A stretch of DNA of 64,000 bases from Cytophagaceae bacterium (GCA_027488865.1 JAIYAU010000026.1:1-64000); one strand, 5' to 3'; counted from the stretch's first letter, positions 38,676 to 47,681 are shown. The notes: generated by a model from the letters alone, not told the origin. Made by a program: numbers and translations.

Positions 38676-40625
38676 CTAGTCAAAGAATATCTTTAACTCA
38701 ATTGTAGCTTCGTGACCATCATAATTATCATTTCTAAAATATTTATCGTCATGATAAAACCAACGTTGTCTTAGATATAGACCTATATTATTACCAAGAT
38801 CAATATCCAGTCCAAGGCCAACTCCCTGCCCTCGTTGTCGTCTGGGTTTATAAGAAGAAGAAGGATTGCTAGATTCTAAAGTATTAACATCTCCTTTAGT
38901 TGTGAGGTCTCCACCATAAATTCGCTCTAAACCGTAGTATAAACACATCGTTAATTTGGGCATTACCTGATAATAAGCCTCAAACTCATTATAAAATGCC
39001 CTCACATAAGCTGAATTGTCAAATACTGCAATAGGAGAAAACTTATTCTGTACAGAGTTAAAAGAACCCAAGTAATATACGTGTAAACTTTTTCCTAACA
39101 ACTCGGTCCTATATTTTGCCTGAAGATCCATATTGTTAAAATACTTGATATTGGCAGCTTCTCCATTGGCAAGTGTATCACTAATTGTTTCTTGTTCATA
39201 ATATCCTCTAAATAATGACGAAACGTTATTATATGCTCCAAAAGTAGGTGGCATCCAAGAAAAATTATAGTATCTCGAAAACGCCAATCCGTTTATTCTA
39301 TGTGAGAAAGACACCTTTTTTCCAGAACGCTGAAGCTCTGATGCAAAACTGTTTCCCAAGGCTATTTTTAAATCACCCACTTTAAATTCTGTATTCAATT
39401 CTAACCCTTGTCTGTTGTTGGCATATTGACCCATATCGAGCATAGGACTTGCCGAAGGGAATAATGATCCTCCAGCATTACCCTTATAGCCTTGATTCAA
39501 CTCTTGTATGGTGGTATTAATGAACGATGAGTTGATATTAGCAACGGTGGCACCTATATGATACACACTCAACTCAATGGGTATTAAGGTATAAGCAGCT
39601 GGTGTTTTTACCTTAAAGTTAATGGCTGGACTTATTCCTTTATTATAAGTAGGACTATTATATTGTCCTATGGCAAATTCTCCCCAAAATTTAACCTGAT
39701 TAAATTCTAAGTTGTATTCAAACGAATGGATTTGGTTTTTGCCAGTTGACCTTGTATTAAGGCTATCTATTAATGTGTAGGTATTAAATGTATTCAAACT
39801 AATTTGACCATATTTGGTATTTTTGATTAATCTTGCTCCATAAGAAATGTTGGGGTTATTTACAGTTCTAAAACTTGCAGCACCTCCATTATTTATTGTT
39901 TTGCCATACACAGTTGAGAAAGACCAATTTTTGGGTAAGTTAAACCCTTCTAGAATAAGGCCCTGGAAAGCTTGTCGACCCCATCTTATATCTTGTAAGA
40001 TTTGACCATCAGCATAAAATTTGCGATACTTTCCGTTGCCTCTTTTGGTTGGCTCCCAAGGGTTTCTGTCAAACACACTAAATCTACCATAAGGGTTTTG
40101 AAAAACCGCCAAGGTAAATGGGGTCATACTGTGCCAAATAATTCCTCCGGATTGTAAGGAAAAATCACCCTTGTTTGTCTTGATAGTGGCGGCCACAGAA
40201 GCACCTAAGTTTAGGGATATAGAATCTCCATCAACTGGTGTTTGTCCAACTCCTTTATAACTTGTAAAAACGTAAAGGTTGGTACCAAAAAATACTCTCT
40301 CATGAGGGTTGCCAGACAAATTTAGTAGAACCGTTGGTTCTCTGTAATTCTCACCTACAGAAATCAACCGGTCTGGCTGTCCTACAGTCTTAATATATGG
40401 TCTATTCCAATAGTTGTGATAACCAATAAATCGATAATAACCACCTATTTTAAAATTAGCCTTTGAAGGCAATTGCAAATTGGGTATATTAAAAAACGAG
40501 ATAAACGGCCTTCTTGTAGTATCACTGTCCAGATTTTGCGCATGAGACAAAATGGAATTCAGGCAAACCAAACAAAGGAGGGTTTGGAATAATAATTTTT
40601 TAATGTTTTGAATTAAATTTCTCAA
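38676..40625 (-). CDS. Porin-like outer-membrane beta-barrel protein (649 aa)
   Basis: A 649-aa protein with a signal peptide (LLFQTLLCLVCLNSILSHAQ). The start codon is TTG, since no ATG is available before the signal peptide and a stop lies upstream in frame. After a short linker come repeated aromatic-rich strands (FKIGGYYRFIGYHNYW, YGQISLNTFNTYTLID, KLTMCLYYGLERIYGG) and a last strand ending KIFFD. It is first in the five-gene minus-strand locus. No TonB box or plug domain is visible, so it is not a SusC-type receptor. The family is not recognised. Confidence 0.78.
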   Translation of the reverse strand: MRNLIQNIKKLLFQTLLCLVCLNSILSHAQNLDSDTTRRPFISFFNIPNLQLPSKANFKIGGYYRFIGYHNYWNRPYIKTVGQPDRLISVGENYREPTVLLNLSGNPHERVFFGTNLYVFTSYKGVGQTPVDGDSISLNLGASVAATIKTNKGDFSLQSGGIIWHSMTPFTLAVFQNPYGRFSVFDRNPWEPTKRGNGKYRKFYADGQILQDIRWGRQAFQGLILEGFNLPKNWSFSTVYGKTINNGGAASFRTVNNPNISYGARLIKNTKYGQISLNTFNTYTLIDSLNTRSTGKNQIHSFEYNLEFNQVKFWGEFAIGQYNSPTYNKGISPAINFKVKTPAAYTLIPIELSVYHIGATVANINSSFINTTIQELNQGYKGNAGGSLFPSASPMLDMGQYANNRQGLELNTEFKVGDLKIALGNSFASELQRSGKKVSFSHRINGLAFSRYYNFSWMPPTFGAYNNVSSLFRGYYEQETISDTLANGEAANIKYFNNMDLQAKYRTELLGKSLHVYYLGSFNSVQNKFSPIAVFDNSAYVRAFYNEFEAYYQVMPKLTMCLYYGLERIYGGDLTTKGDVNTLESSNPSSSYKPRRQRGQGVGLGLDIDLGNNIGLYLRQRWFYHDDKYFRNDNYDGHEATIELKIFFD

Positions 40626-41142
40626 GTTCTTAAACAGGATTATTCACAGATTACTTTGCAAATTTCTGATAAATAATAATACAATCCAAACTATTCTGTA
40701 AAATAATTTTTTGTATATTATTGAATATCAATTATTTAACGCATTTCTTTTACATGTAACTGGCACTCCAATATTTAGTGATAAATATGGATATAATTGA
40801 AATTTAGGTGGTTTTGATTTAATGCCACATAAACGTATTTTCGTTTAAGAAACATTTAAATTTTTTTTAAATACTACGTTGAACATTTTAAAATGGTTAA
40901 AAAAGAGAAGAGCAAATTGTGCCTTGAGAATGGTAAATTTTAAATGGTTAATAGTGAAAGGGGATAATAAATGGAACCATTATTAGAATTATAGTTCTTT
41001 ATGTGAATTGGAGCATTATCACATTATCAGGCTTTACCTGTATGGATGGATCTCTTGGAATTACTTTTATCAAAATTTAAAATGATGTTTTAAATTGCGA
41101 ATTTCAAAAATGTAAATCCTGTTTAAGGGACTAAAATAAAAT
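40626..41142. other. Intergenic region between two divergent operons
   Basis: About 515 bp, very AT-rich, between the outer-membrane protein gene (leftward) and the cobalamin operon (rightward). I find no open frame with protein-like composition, no RNA gene and no convincing hairpin-plus-T-tract. It probably holds the promoter of the leftward polysaccharide locus, but I see no good TTG-N19-21-TAnnTTTG match for that strand. Confidence 0.6.
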
Positions 41143-41175
41143 TTTGAAACATTAAAAAAATTCCTTTTACCTTTG
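41143..41175 (+). promoter_or_regulatory. Bacteroidota-type promoter of the cobalamin operon
   Basis: TTTG at 41143-41146 (-33) and TACCTTTG at 41168-41175 (-7, consensus TAnnTTTG) are separated by 21 nt, close to the known spacing for the Bacteroidota primary sigma factor. Transcription should start near 41180, immediately upstream of the riboswitch. Confidence 0.7.
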
Positions 41176-41184
41176 TGTTGCATT

Positions 41185-41356
41185 TTGGTTCTTTTATCCA
41201 TTTACATTGGAATAAAGATTAAAAGGGAATCGTGTTAGAATCACGAGCTGTTCCCGCAACTGTAAGCTCTTCCGTTTTTTACGGAAAGTGCAATCATCAA
41301 ACCACTCAATTTATTGGGGAAGGTAGCACGTGAGTAAGTCAGGAGACCTGCCTTTA
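41185..41356 (+). ncRNA. Cobalamin (adenosylcobalamin) riboswitch
   Basis: The conserved class features appear in order: GGGAA then GTTAGAATCACGAGCTGTTCCCGCAACTGTAA (positions about 41227-41267), GGGGAAGGTAGCACGTGAGTAAGT around 41317-41339, and the B12 box AAGTCAGGAGACCTGCC at 41336-41352. Downstream, AAATGCTT (41367-41374) can pair with AAGCCATTT (41383-41391, one bulge), a possible expression platform. It lies in the leader of the TonB-dependent receptor gene and should switch the whole btuB-btuG-cobU-cobT-cobS operon off when cobalamin is abundant. Confidence 0.95.
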
Positions 41357-41470
41357 TGTATAAATTAAATGCTTCGGGAAGAAAGCCATTTAAAATGAAG
41401 AAGGTTTGTTTGTCCTTTTAGTTTTACCTGTTTCCTGTTGGCATTAAACCGCCCTGTTAGGGTTTTGTTT

Positions 41471-43396
41471 ATGCTAATGAATGTTACGTTTTGGTTAAGA
41501 GCATTTTTATGCTTAGAAATTTCTATTGTCTTTGCACAAAGAACTGAAGGAGGCGCTACCCATCTTCTGAAGGAGGTGACGGTGTCTAGTCGTTTAGATA
41601 ATTTTGCCACTGGGACCAAAATTATTGAAATTGACTCGTTGCTTATTTTGCAACATGGCAATAATTCTTTAGCAGATTTATTGAGCGCACAAAGCCAAGT
41701 CTTTGTAAAAAGTTATGGTATTGCAGGGCTTTCAACTCCTTCTATTAGAGGTACTAATTCAAGCCAAACTGCCATATTGTGGAACGGCTTTAATTTAAGC
41801 AGTCCTATGAATGGTGGTTCGGACTTAGCATTGATTCCAACAAATTTTGTAAATAATATCAAACTTCAATTTGGCGGAGCTGGTGCGCTGTGGGGTAGTG
41901 GTGCCGTAGGTGGAGCCATCCACCTAAATAATACACCTCAATTTGACAAGGGTTTTTGGATACAAACATCCAGCAGTGTCGGTAGTTTTGCAGATAGACA
42001 ATTTAATGCGGACGTAGGGTTAAGTAAAAAAAGAGCAGTATCGATTACAAAACTTTTTTTTCATGAAGCCCAAAATGATTTTCCATTTATCAATTCATCA
42101 AAAAAGGGTAAGCCAGTAGAATATTTGCAAAATGCGGCATTGTCTCAAAAGGGATTTTTACAAGAAGTTTATTTTCAGTTAGGTAACTATCAAAAACTGA
42201 ATATAAGGCTTTGGCTTCAAAAAAATGATAGAAATATTCCAGCAAGTATGAGTGCCTCCACAAGCAAGGCCATGCAAATAGATGAGGTTTTACGAGGTAC
42301 CGCAGAATGGCAACATAATCAAGGTAAATTTTCGTGTTTTGTACGAAGTGCTTATTTTGAGGAACTACTAAAATTTGATGATCCTCAAATAAGCTTAGTG
42401 TCTCAAAGTAAAACAAAGGCGGTAATTAACGAGGCAGAGGTTAAAATGCAATTAACCCCTCATATGTTTTTTAACTTAGGCGTTAATAATACTTATAATC
42501 AAGCAGTTACCAAAAATTACCATTATAATCCTACTCAAAACCGAACAGCATTCTTTAGCTCTTGGAGCATAAAAAACCGAACATCCCGATTTAAGACGGT
42601 GGTTTCAGTACGCAAAGAGTTTGTTTCTAATAATGAAAGTCCGTTTACTGCATCGGTAGGCATAGAGGCTGCGCTATATAAGTCAATAAAATTAAGAGGA
42701 TCTGCCTCAAAAAATTACCGACTTCCAACATTTAATGACCTTTACTGGACTCAGGGAGGAAATCCAAATTTGAAAGCAGAAAATGGTTATAATCAAGAGA
42801 TTGGGATCAATTATGTCTATTGCAAAAATAAGTTGGGTCTCGAAGCAAGCCTTACATACTTCCAAAGCAATATTAACAATTGGATTATGTGGACACCTGA
42901 CAATAAAGGTATATGGTCGCCAGAAAATCTTTTAAGGGTATGGTCAAGGGGTGTAGAAACCGATTACAAAATTTATGGACAAGTGAAAAACATTAAAATT
43001 GATTTTGTTGCCCATTATCAATTTATAAGAACCACAAACATTGCCACAGACACCAAAGAAAAGTCAATAATTGGCAAACAGTTAATGTATACCCCACTTC
43101 ATAAAACCAATACCAACCTAGGATTAGAATATAGAAGAGTTCGAATATCAGGAAGTTATAATCATGTTGGTGAAAGATATACTTCTAGCGACAATAGTAG
43201 CTCGTTATGGCCGTACTATTTTGTAAATCTAGAAATTAGTAAATCAATCACTTTGGCATGTTATACCCTAAAAATGTACTTACAGGCCAATAACATCACT
43301 AATCAAAATTATCAAATCATTCAGAACTATCCCATCGCAGGGAGAAGCATTCAAATAGGACTAATTATAAATTTTAATAAACCAAATAAAAAGTAA
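41471..43396 (+). CDS. btuB: TonB-dependent vitamin B12 receptor (BtuB-like)
   Basis: About 641 aa from the ATG at 41471 (MLMNVTFWLRAFLCLEISIVFAQ is the signal peptide; the longer frame uses a TTG at 41438). The mature N-terminus has a TonB-box-like segment (LLKEVTVSS), followed by a plug domain with VKSYGIAGLSTPSIRGTNSSQTAILWNGF and LQFGGAGALWGSGAVGGAIHL. The remaining ~480 residues form the 22-strand barrel, including the TonB-receptor pattern YRLPTFNDLYWTQGGNPNLK. A C-terminal aromatic strand is present but followed by a short polar tail. The riboswitch upstream and the btuG-like and cob genes downstream make cobalamin or cobinamide the substrate. Energy comes from TonB-ExbBD, which is not in this window. 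Confidence 0.92.
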   Translation: MLMNVTFWLRAFLCLEISIVFAQRTEGGATHLLKEVTVSSRLDNFATGTKIIEIDSLLILQHGNNSLADLLSAQSQVFVKSYGIAGLSTPSIRGTNSSQTAILWNGFNLSSPMNGGSDLALIPTNFVNNIKLQFGGAGALWGSGAVGGAIHLNNTPQFDKGFWIQTSSSVGSFADRQFNADVGLSKKRAVSITKLFFHEAQNDFPFINSSKKGKPVEYLQNAALSQKGFLQEVYFQLGNYQKLNIRLWLQKNDRNIPASMSASTSKAMQIDEVLRGTAEWQHNQGKFSCFVRSAYFEELLKFDDPQISLVSQSKTKAVINEAEVKMQLTPHMFFNLGVNNTYNQAVTKNYHYNPTQNRTAFFSSWSIKNRTSRFKTVVSVRKEFVSNNESPFTASVGIEAALYKSIKLRGSASKNYRLPTFNDLYWTQGGNPNLKAENGYNQEIGINYVYCKNKLGLEASLTYFQSNINNWIMWTPDNKGIWSPENLLRVWSRGVETDYKIYGQVKNIKIDFVAHYQFIRTTNIATDTKEKSIIGKQLMYTPLHKTNTNLGLEYRRVRISGSYNHVGERYTSSDNSSSLWPYYFVNLEISKSITLACYTLKMYLQANNITNQNYQIIQNYPIAGRSIQIGLIINFNKPNKK

Positions 43397-43397
43397 A

Positions 43398-44471
43398 ATG
43401 AAAAATAGGCAAAAGAACTTTGTTTTGATAGTTGGGATGGTAGTATTATCCTTTTTGTACTCTTGTACAAAAAACAAAGGAGCAGAACCAGTTAAAGGAT
43501 ACTACCCTGATGGAGCTTTTATTATAAATGAGGGCCCCTATGGTACAGGTGTAGGAACAATAAGCCATTTTGATAAAATTACGAAGGTAACTACCAATAA
43601 CATTTTTGAAAAAGAAAATGGCTTCTCTTTGGGAAACATTGTACAGTCCATGTATATCCACAATGGCAAGGCTTACATTGTAGTAAATAATGCAAACAAA
43701 ATAGAAGTTGCAAAAGATACAACTTTTAAATCTTTAACTACGGTTTCGGGTTTAAACCAGCCTCGCTATTTTCTTCCGGTATCAAGTAATAAAGCTTATA
43801 TTACAGAATGGGGTGCCGACGGATTGACAGGCGCAATAAAGGTATTTGACTTAAATTCCAACACCATTACTTCTTCCATTGCCACTGGCAAAGGAGCAGA
43901 AAATATGCTAAAAGTTGGTGATTATGTTTATGTAACATGCAAAGGAGGACTGGGTAATGATGAGGTAATTAATGTAATTGACATTGTTACGAATTCGGTA
44001 GTGAAAACCATAACTGTAGGGGCTAACCCTGCCAATATTGTACAAGATGTAAATGGTAAAATATGGGTATTATGTAGTGGAAAATACAAAAGCGACTATA
44101 GTGAGCTAGAAAAAACAGGAAGTTTGATTAAAATAGATCCAGTAACGAACACCATTGAGTTGACACTAGCTTTCACTTCGAAATTTTCACAACCAGCGGG
44201 TCTATCTATTAACAAAGCCAAAGACAAGTTATTTTATAATTATGACGGTAAAGTTTATTCACATGAAATTTCAGCTAACTCATTAAGCGCAACAGGCGTC
44301 ATCAATAGAAGTTTTTACGGTTTGGGAATAGATCCAGGCTCAGATATAATTTATGGAGCAGATGCAGGAAATTTTTCAAGTTCGGGAAAAGTAATTCGTT
44401 ATCAATCCAACGGCACAGTAATAGATAGCATGAACGTGGGGATAATCCCAAATGGGTTCTTTTTTAAATAA
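43398..44471 (+). CDS. btuG: BtuG-like surface beta-propeller lipoprotein
   Basis: A 357-aa protein with a lipobox (LYSC) after a hydrophobic segment (FVLIVGMVVLSFLYSC). It is built of repeated YVTN/YncE-like blades, with motifs such as IYVVNNANKIEV-type strands, DEVINVIDIVTNSVVKTITVGANPANI and GSLIKIDPVTNTIELTL. This fits a seven-bladed propeller of the DUF5074 kind. In Bacteroides the BtuG lipoprotein has this fold, binds B12 very tightly on the cell surface and caps BtuB. Here the gene starts 1 nt after the stop of the BtuB-like receptor, matching that partnership. The gene symbol rests on fold and position. Confidence 0.85.
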   Translation: MKNRQKNFVLIVGMVVLSFLYSCTKNKGAEPVKGYYPDGAFIINEGPYGTGVGTISHFDKITKVTTNNIFEKENGFSLGNIVQSMYIHNGKAYIVVNNANKIEVAKDTTFKSLTTVSGLNQPRYFLPVSSNKAYITEWGADGLTGAIKVFDLNSNTITSSIATGKGAENMLKVGDYVYVTCKGGLGNDEVINVIDIVTNSVVKTITVGANPANIVQDVNGKIWVLCSGKYKSDYSELEKTGSLIKIDPVTNTIELTLAFTSKFSQPAGLSINKAKDKLFYNYDGKVYSHEISANSLSATGVINRSFYGLGIDPGSDIIYGADAGNFSSSGKVIRYQSNGTVIDSMNVGIIPNGFFFK

Positions 44472-44538
44472 GTAAGGATACCAAGAGGTAAATTAAATAT
44501 TAGGTAAACATTTCTAAGTCTAAAAAATTGGAATTAAA

Positions 44539-45045
44539 ATGATATACTACATCACAGGTGGCGAACGCTCAGGCAAAAGTACGTATGCCCAACAATTGGC
44601 TTTAACACTTGCGACAAATCCTATATACATAGCCACTGCCAGAAATTGGGATAAAGATTTTGAAAAGAGAATTCTTCGGCATCAACAACAAAGGGACGAC
44701 CAATGGACTAACTATGAGGAAGAAAAAGATATTGATACCTTGGACATCACAAACCGAGTGGCTGTGATTGACTGTGTTACCCTTTGGCTCACCAATTTTT
44801 ATGTTGATACTAATTACAACATCGATGAATCATTACGCCAAGCTAAGAATGTTTTTGATAGACTTTGTGGTATCGATGCTACGCTTATAATAATCTCAAA
44901 TGAGATCGGAATGGGTGTACATGCCAACACCGAATCAGCAAGAAAATTTGTGGAGTTACAAGGATGGATGAATCAATATATTGCCGCAAAATCAAACAAA
45001 GCAATTTTGATGATTTCGGGAATTCCAGTGCACATAAAAGTTTAA
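44539..45045 (+). CDS. cobU: Adenosylcobinamide kinase / adenosylcobinamide-phosphate guanylyltransferase
   Basis: A 168-aa protein, the usual length for CobU. The P-loop GGERSGKS lies at residues 7-14. It is followed by IYIATA, by the histidine-containing segment RILRHQQQR that carries the guanylylated His in the family, by VAVIDCVTLWLTN, and by IISNEIGMGV. The C-terminal MISGIPVHIK matches the family ending. The enzyme phosphorylates adenosylcobinamide and converts it to AdoCbi-GDP, the first steps of cobinamide salvage. It is followed after 3 nt by cobT. Confidence 0.95.
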   Translation: MIYYITGGERSGKSTYAQQLALTLATNPIYIATARNWDKDFEKRILRHQQQRDDQWTNYEEEKDIDTLDITNRVAVIDCVTLWLTNFYVDTNYNIDESLRQAKNVFDRLCGIDATLIIISNEIGMGVHANTESARKFVELQGWMNQYIAAKSNKAILMISGIPVHIKV

Positions 45046-45048
45046 TTT

Positions 45049-46066
45049 ATGACATTATTAAAACAAGCAGCAATACAGCATAAAATTAATCTTAAAACCA
45101 AGCCATTAGGTGCATTAGGTAAGCTAGAAGGGTTAGCACTACAAATTTGCAAAATACAAAATTCGCTTGAGCCAGTTTTGAGTTCGCCTACAATCTTTGT
45201 GTTAGCTGGAGATCACGGAATAGCCAAAAGCGGTGTAAGTGCCTACCCTCAAGAGGTTACATGGCAAATGGTATATAACTTTTTAGGTAATGGCGCTGCC
45301 ATAAATGTGTTTGCAAAACAACATGGTATTTCACTTCATATTGTGGATACTGGTGTAAACAAGGATTTTGATAACCACCCGGCTTTGATACATTTAAAAG
45401 TTGGATTTGGCACAAAAAACTTTTTGAATGAAGAAGCTATGACCAAGCAAGAGCTTGAAATGTGTTTTGCAAATGGCAAGAAGATTGTTCAAGACCTTAA
45501 AAAATCCAGTGACTGTAATGTTGTAGGTTTTGGAGAAATGGGAATCGGAAATACATCATCCGCTGCACTAATTATGCATTGTATTACCAAAATCCCACTT
45601 GACCGCTGCATAGGTAAAGGTACAGGATTAGACGATGCCCAGCTCGAATCTAAAAAAGGTATTTTGTTAGAAGCCATACAACTTCACAAAAAAAGATATG
45701 AGTTCACCCTTGATGGTTTTACAAACATTCGGCGGCTTTGAGATAGCCACCATGACCGCTGCCATGATAGAAAGTTTTACACAAAACATGATAATTTTAG
45801 TAGATGGATTTATAGCTACTACGGCTTTGCTTGTTGCGTCAAAAATAGAACCTAATATTGTCGAGAATGCTATTTTTTGTCATCGATCCGACGAGAAAGG
45901 TCATCCACTGCTATTGGATTACCTCGGAGCAAATCCAATATTAGACTTGGGAATGAGATTGGGAGAAGGTACAGGATGTGCTATAGCTTACCCAATAATA
46001 CAAAGTGCTGTAAATTTTATTAATCAAATGGCCAGTTTTGCAAGTGCTGGTATTACCAATAAATAG
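45049..46066 (+). pseudogene. cobT: Nicotinate-nucleotide--DMB phosphoribosyltransferase, split by a frameshift
   Basis: Two overlapping frames together make one CobT of ~339 aa. Frame one (45049-45741) has KPLGALGKLEGLA, VLAGDHGIAKSGVSAYPQEVT and VVGFGEMGIGNTSSAA, then leaves the family after LHKK and stops. Frame two carries on from about 45695 (PLMVLQTFGGFEIATMTAAM) to 46066, including VVDGFIAT-like and GMRLGEGTG, which contains the catalytic glutamate. The shift lies at an A7 run (45688-45694); six A would restore LHKKDMSSPLMVLQ in one frame. Without correction the first product lacks the catalytic region. Explanations are a true mutation, an assembly error, or slippage on A7. The enzyme makes alpha-ribazole phosphate for the lower ligand of cobalamin. 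Confidence 0.88.
45688..45694 (+). other. A7 homopolymer at the cobT frame break
   Basis: Seven consecutive adenines after the CAC of LHKK. Removing one base joins the two cobT frames cleanly. Runs of this length are known places for both sequencing indels and polymerase slippage. Confidence 0.8.
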
Positions 46067-46084
46067 GCTTTCTAATCATACACA

Positions 46085-46759
46085 ATGAATCGAGAAATAA
46101 GAATATTTTTTACTGCCTTAATGTTCTATACGCGTATTCCCTGCCCTTCATTCACTGATCACAATCCTGATTATATCAATAAAGCCACTCGGTATTTTAC
46201 CTTAATTGGTTGGATTGTTGGTATGATTTGTTTTGGTACATATTGGCTAAGTACATACTTATTTGATAATATGACTTCTGTAATCCTATCTGTTTTGGCT
46301 GGGGTAATTACCACAGGGGCGTTTCATGAAGATGGATTAGCAGATGTATATGACGGATTCGGCGGAGGTTGGACCAAAGAAAAAATTTTACTCATCATGA
46401 AAGATAGTCGTGTGGGAGTTTATGGTGTAATCGCATTAATTTTCTCATTTGCCCTCAAGATTTATTGTTTAAACAGTCTGCTTATTCTCACCAATGGGTT
46501 GCCTTGGTATGTGTTAGGATTATTTTTTATAAACTATCATTCTTTGGCAAGGCTTTCAGCAGCATCTATTATTTTTACCTCTCAATATGCACGTGAAGAT
46601 GAGAGCAGTAAAGCAAAACCTCTCGCAAAATCTCATAGTTATAAGGAAATAGTGGGTGCTTGCTTCTTTGGACTATTCCCCTTGGCTCTGTTATATTATA
46701 ATAAATGGCAGTTTGTATTCGTAAGCCTTCCGCTCTTAGTACTTTGTATTTATATATAA
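46085..46759 (+). pseudogene. cobS: Cobalamin 5'-phosphate synthase, C-terminally truncated at the prophage end
   Basis: A 224-aa membrane protein with FFTALMFYTRIPCP at the start, the catalytic motif HEDGLADVYDGFGGG (about residues 79-93), MKDSRVGVYG, and several transmembrane helices. CobS joins AdoCbi-GDP and alpha-ribazole (phosphate) to form the vitamin. The family normally runs about 25 residues longer, with a conserved GGYTGD segment near the end. Here the protein stops after LLVLCIYI, and the DNA from about 46745 to 46768 changes into the terminal repeats of a transposable prophage. I infer that insertion cut off the last helix. The rest of cobS should be found beyond the far end of the prophage. 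Confidence 0.85.
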
Positions 46760-46810
46760 TCGGAAATTTCAAACGTACATTTTTTGAAAATTCAAATGTA
46801 CATTTTTTTA
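46745..46810. repeat. Prophage end with paired transposase-binding-type repeats
   Basis: Two near-identical direct repeats, TTCAAACGTACATTTTTT (46768-46785) and TTCAAATGTACATTTTTT (46791-46808), differ at one base and are spaced 23 bp start to start, about two helical turns. Mu-type phages have such repeated transposase sites at each end. The cobS frame is lost just before them. A TGTATT at 46745, similar to the TG that begins Mu ends, is a candidate terminus. The exact junction lies between 46745 and 46767. Confidence 0.65.
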
Positions 46811-46819
46811 GTAAATGTT

Positions 46820-46850
46820 AAGAGGTTTTAATCAATCTTTAAAACCTCTT
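46820..46850 (-). terminator. Hairpin at the end of the prophage late operon
   Basis: A perfect 12-bp inverted repeat (AAGAGGTTTTAA at 46820-46831, TTAAAACCTCTT at 46839-46850) with a 7-nt loop lies 8 nt beyond the stop codon of the methylase gene. The sequence after it in the minus direction (AACATTTAC) is only moderately T-rich, so it may rely on the stem alone. Confidence 0.5.
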
Positions 46851-46858
46851 TAAACATG

Positions 46859-47650
46859 CTACAAATCGTAATTATATGTAAACACTTCTGTCTTGTCTTT
46901 GCCTCTGGTTTTGCTTGCAGATATCTTAAGTGTAACTGATTCTGTTTTCCAATTATTCTTAAGTGTATATTCTTGCAATGCTTCTGAAGGATAAGAACTT
47001 AAAAGAAACTTTCCCTCAATCTTGCTTAACAATTCTAACAACTCAATAAAATCATTTAATGTATATCCACCATAATGACCCATGTCAGAGTTATAATATG
47101 GAGGGTCTACATAAAAAAAAGCATCTTTACAATCTCTGCTTTTGATTACTTGTAAGGCTTCATTGCATTCAATGTCGGTCAAATCAAGCCTTTTGGTTAG
47201 GTTTTTGCAAAACTGAATCTTTTTATTGTGTATTTTTTTAGTACAAGAGCTTCCTGCTTTCTCGTAACCATACCCTGCAAACATTTTACTAGCAAAGCTC
47301 ATATTGCATTGTACCCAGACTGCCCATGCTACCTTAACATCGTTAAAATGTTCGCTGTTTTTTAGCACAAATTGTGATTCTCTGTGTATCCTCCTGCTTG
47401 ATGGAGTTTGTAAAATCAAATGCCTTAAAATTGGAAAATCGGTTTTTAAAACTTTATAAAAAGTAACAATGTGACCGTTTAAATCATTGATTACCTCAAG
47501 CTCGCTCTTAGGCTTTGAGAAAAATACAGCTGCTCCACCTATAAACGGTTCGCAGTATAATCTATGTGCTGGTATCATCTTTATGACACGTGAGGCAAGC
47601 GTTTGCTTGCCTCCATAGTAAGAAATGGGAGTTTTAATTGTTTTTTTCAT
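46859..47650 (-). CDS. Dam-type D12 class N6-adenine DNA methyltransferase
   Basis: A 263-aa enzyme. The N-terminus PISYYGGKQTLASRVIKMIP and the AdoMet-binding EPFIGGAAVFF (residues 34-44) are typical of the D12 class, as is the catalytic DPPY at 182-185. It transfers a methyl group from S-adenosylmethionine to adenine in a short target, often GATC-like; the target cannot be read here. It is the outermost gene next to the prophage terminus, the place where Mu carries its DNA-modification gene mom. That suggests it protects phage DNA from host restriction. No partner restriction enzyme gene is adjacent. Confidence 0.92.
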   Translation of the reverse strand: MKKTIKTPISYYGGKQTLASRVIKMIPAHRLYCEPFIGGAAVFFSKPKSELEVINDLNGHIVTFYKVLKTDFPILRHLILQTPSSRRIHRESQFVLKNSEHFNDVKVAWAVWVQCNMSFASKMFAGYGYEKAGSSCTKKIHNKKIQFCKNLTKRLDLTDIECNEALQVIKSRDCKDAFFYVDPPYYNSDMGHYGGYTLNDFIELLELLSKIEGKFLLSSYPSEALQEYTLKNNWKTESVTLKISASKTRGKDKTEVFTYNYDL

Positions 47651-47681
47651 TATTATTAGGTTGTATTATTTATAATTTAAG

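Noticed and set aside
41365-41661. Minus-strand frame over the receptor leader
   Set aside because: It overlaps the expression platform and signal peptide of the TonB receptor antisense, with no protein-like signature.
47592-47613. Perfect 9-bp hairpin (GAGGCAAGC/GCTTGCCTC) near the start of the methylase gene
   Set aside because: It lies in conserved coding sequence (GGKQTLAS region of the Dam family). The palindrome resembles the REP arms but is best explained by codon choice.
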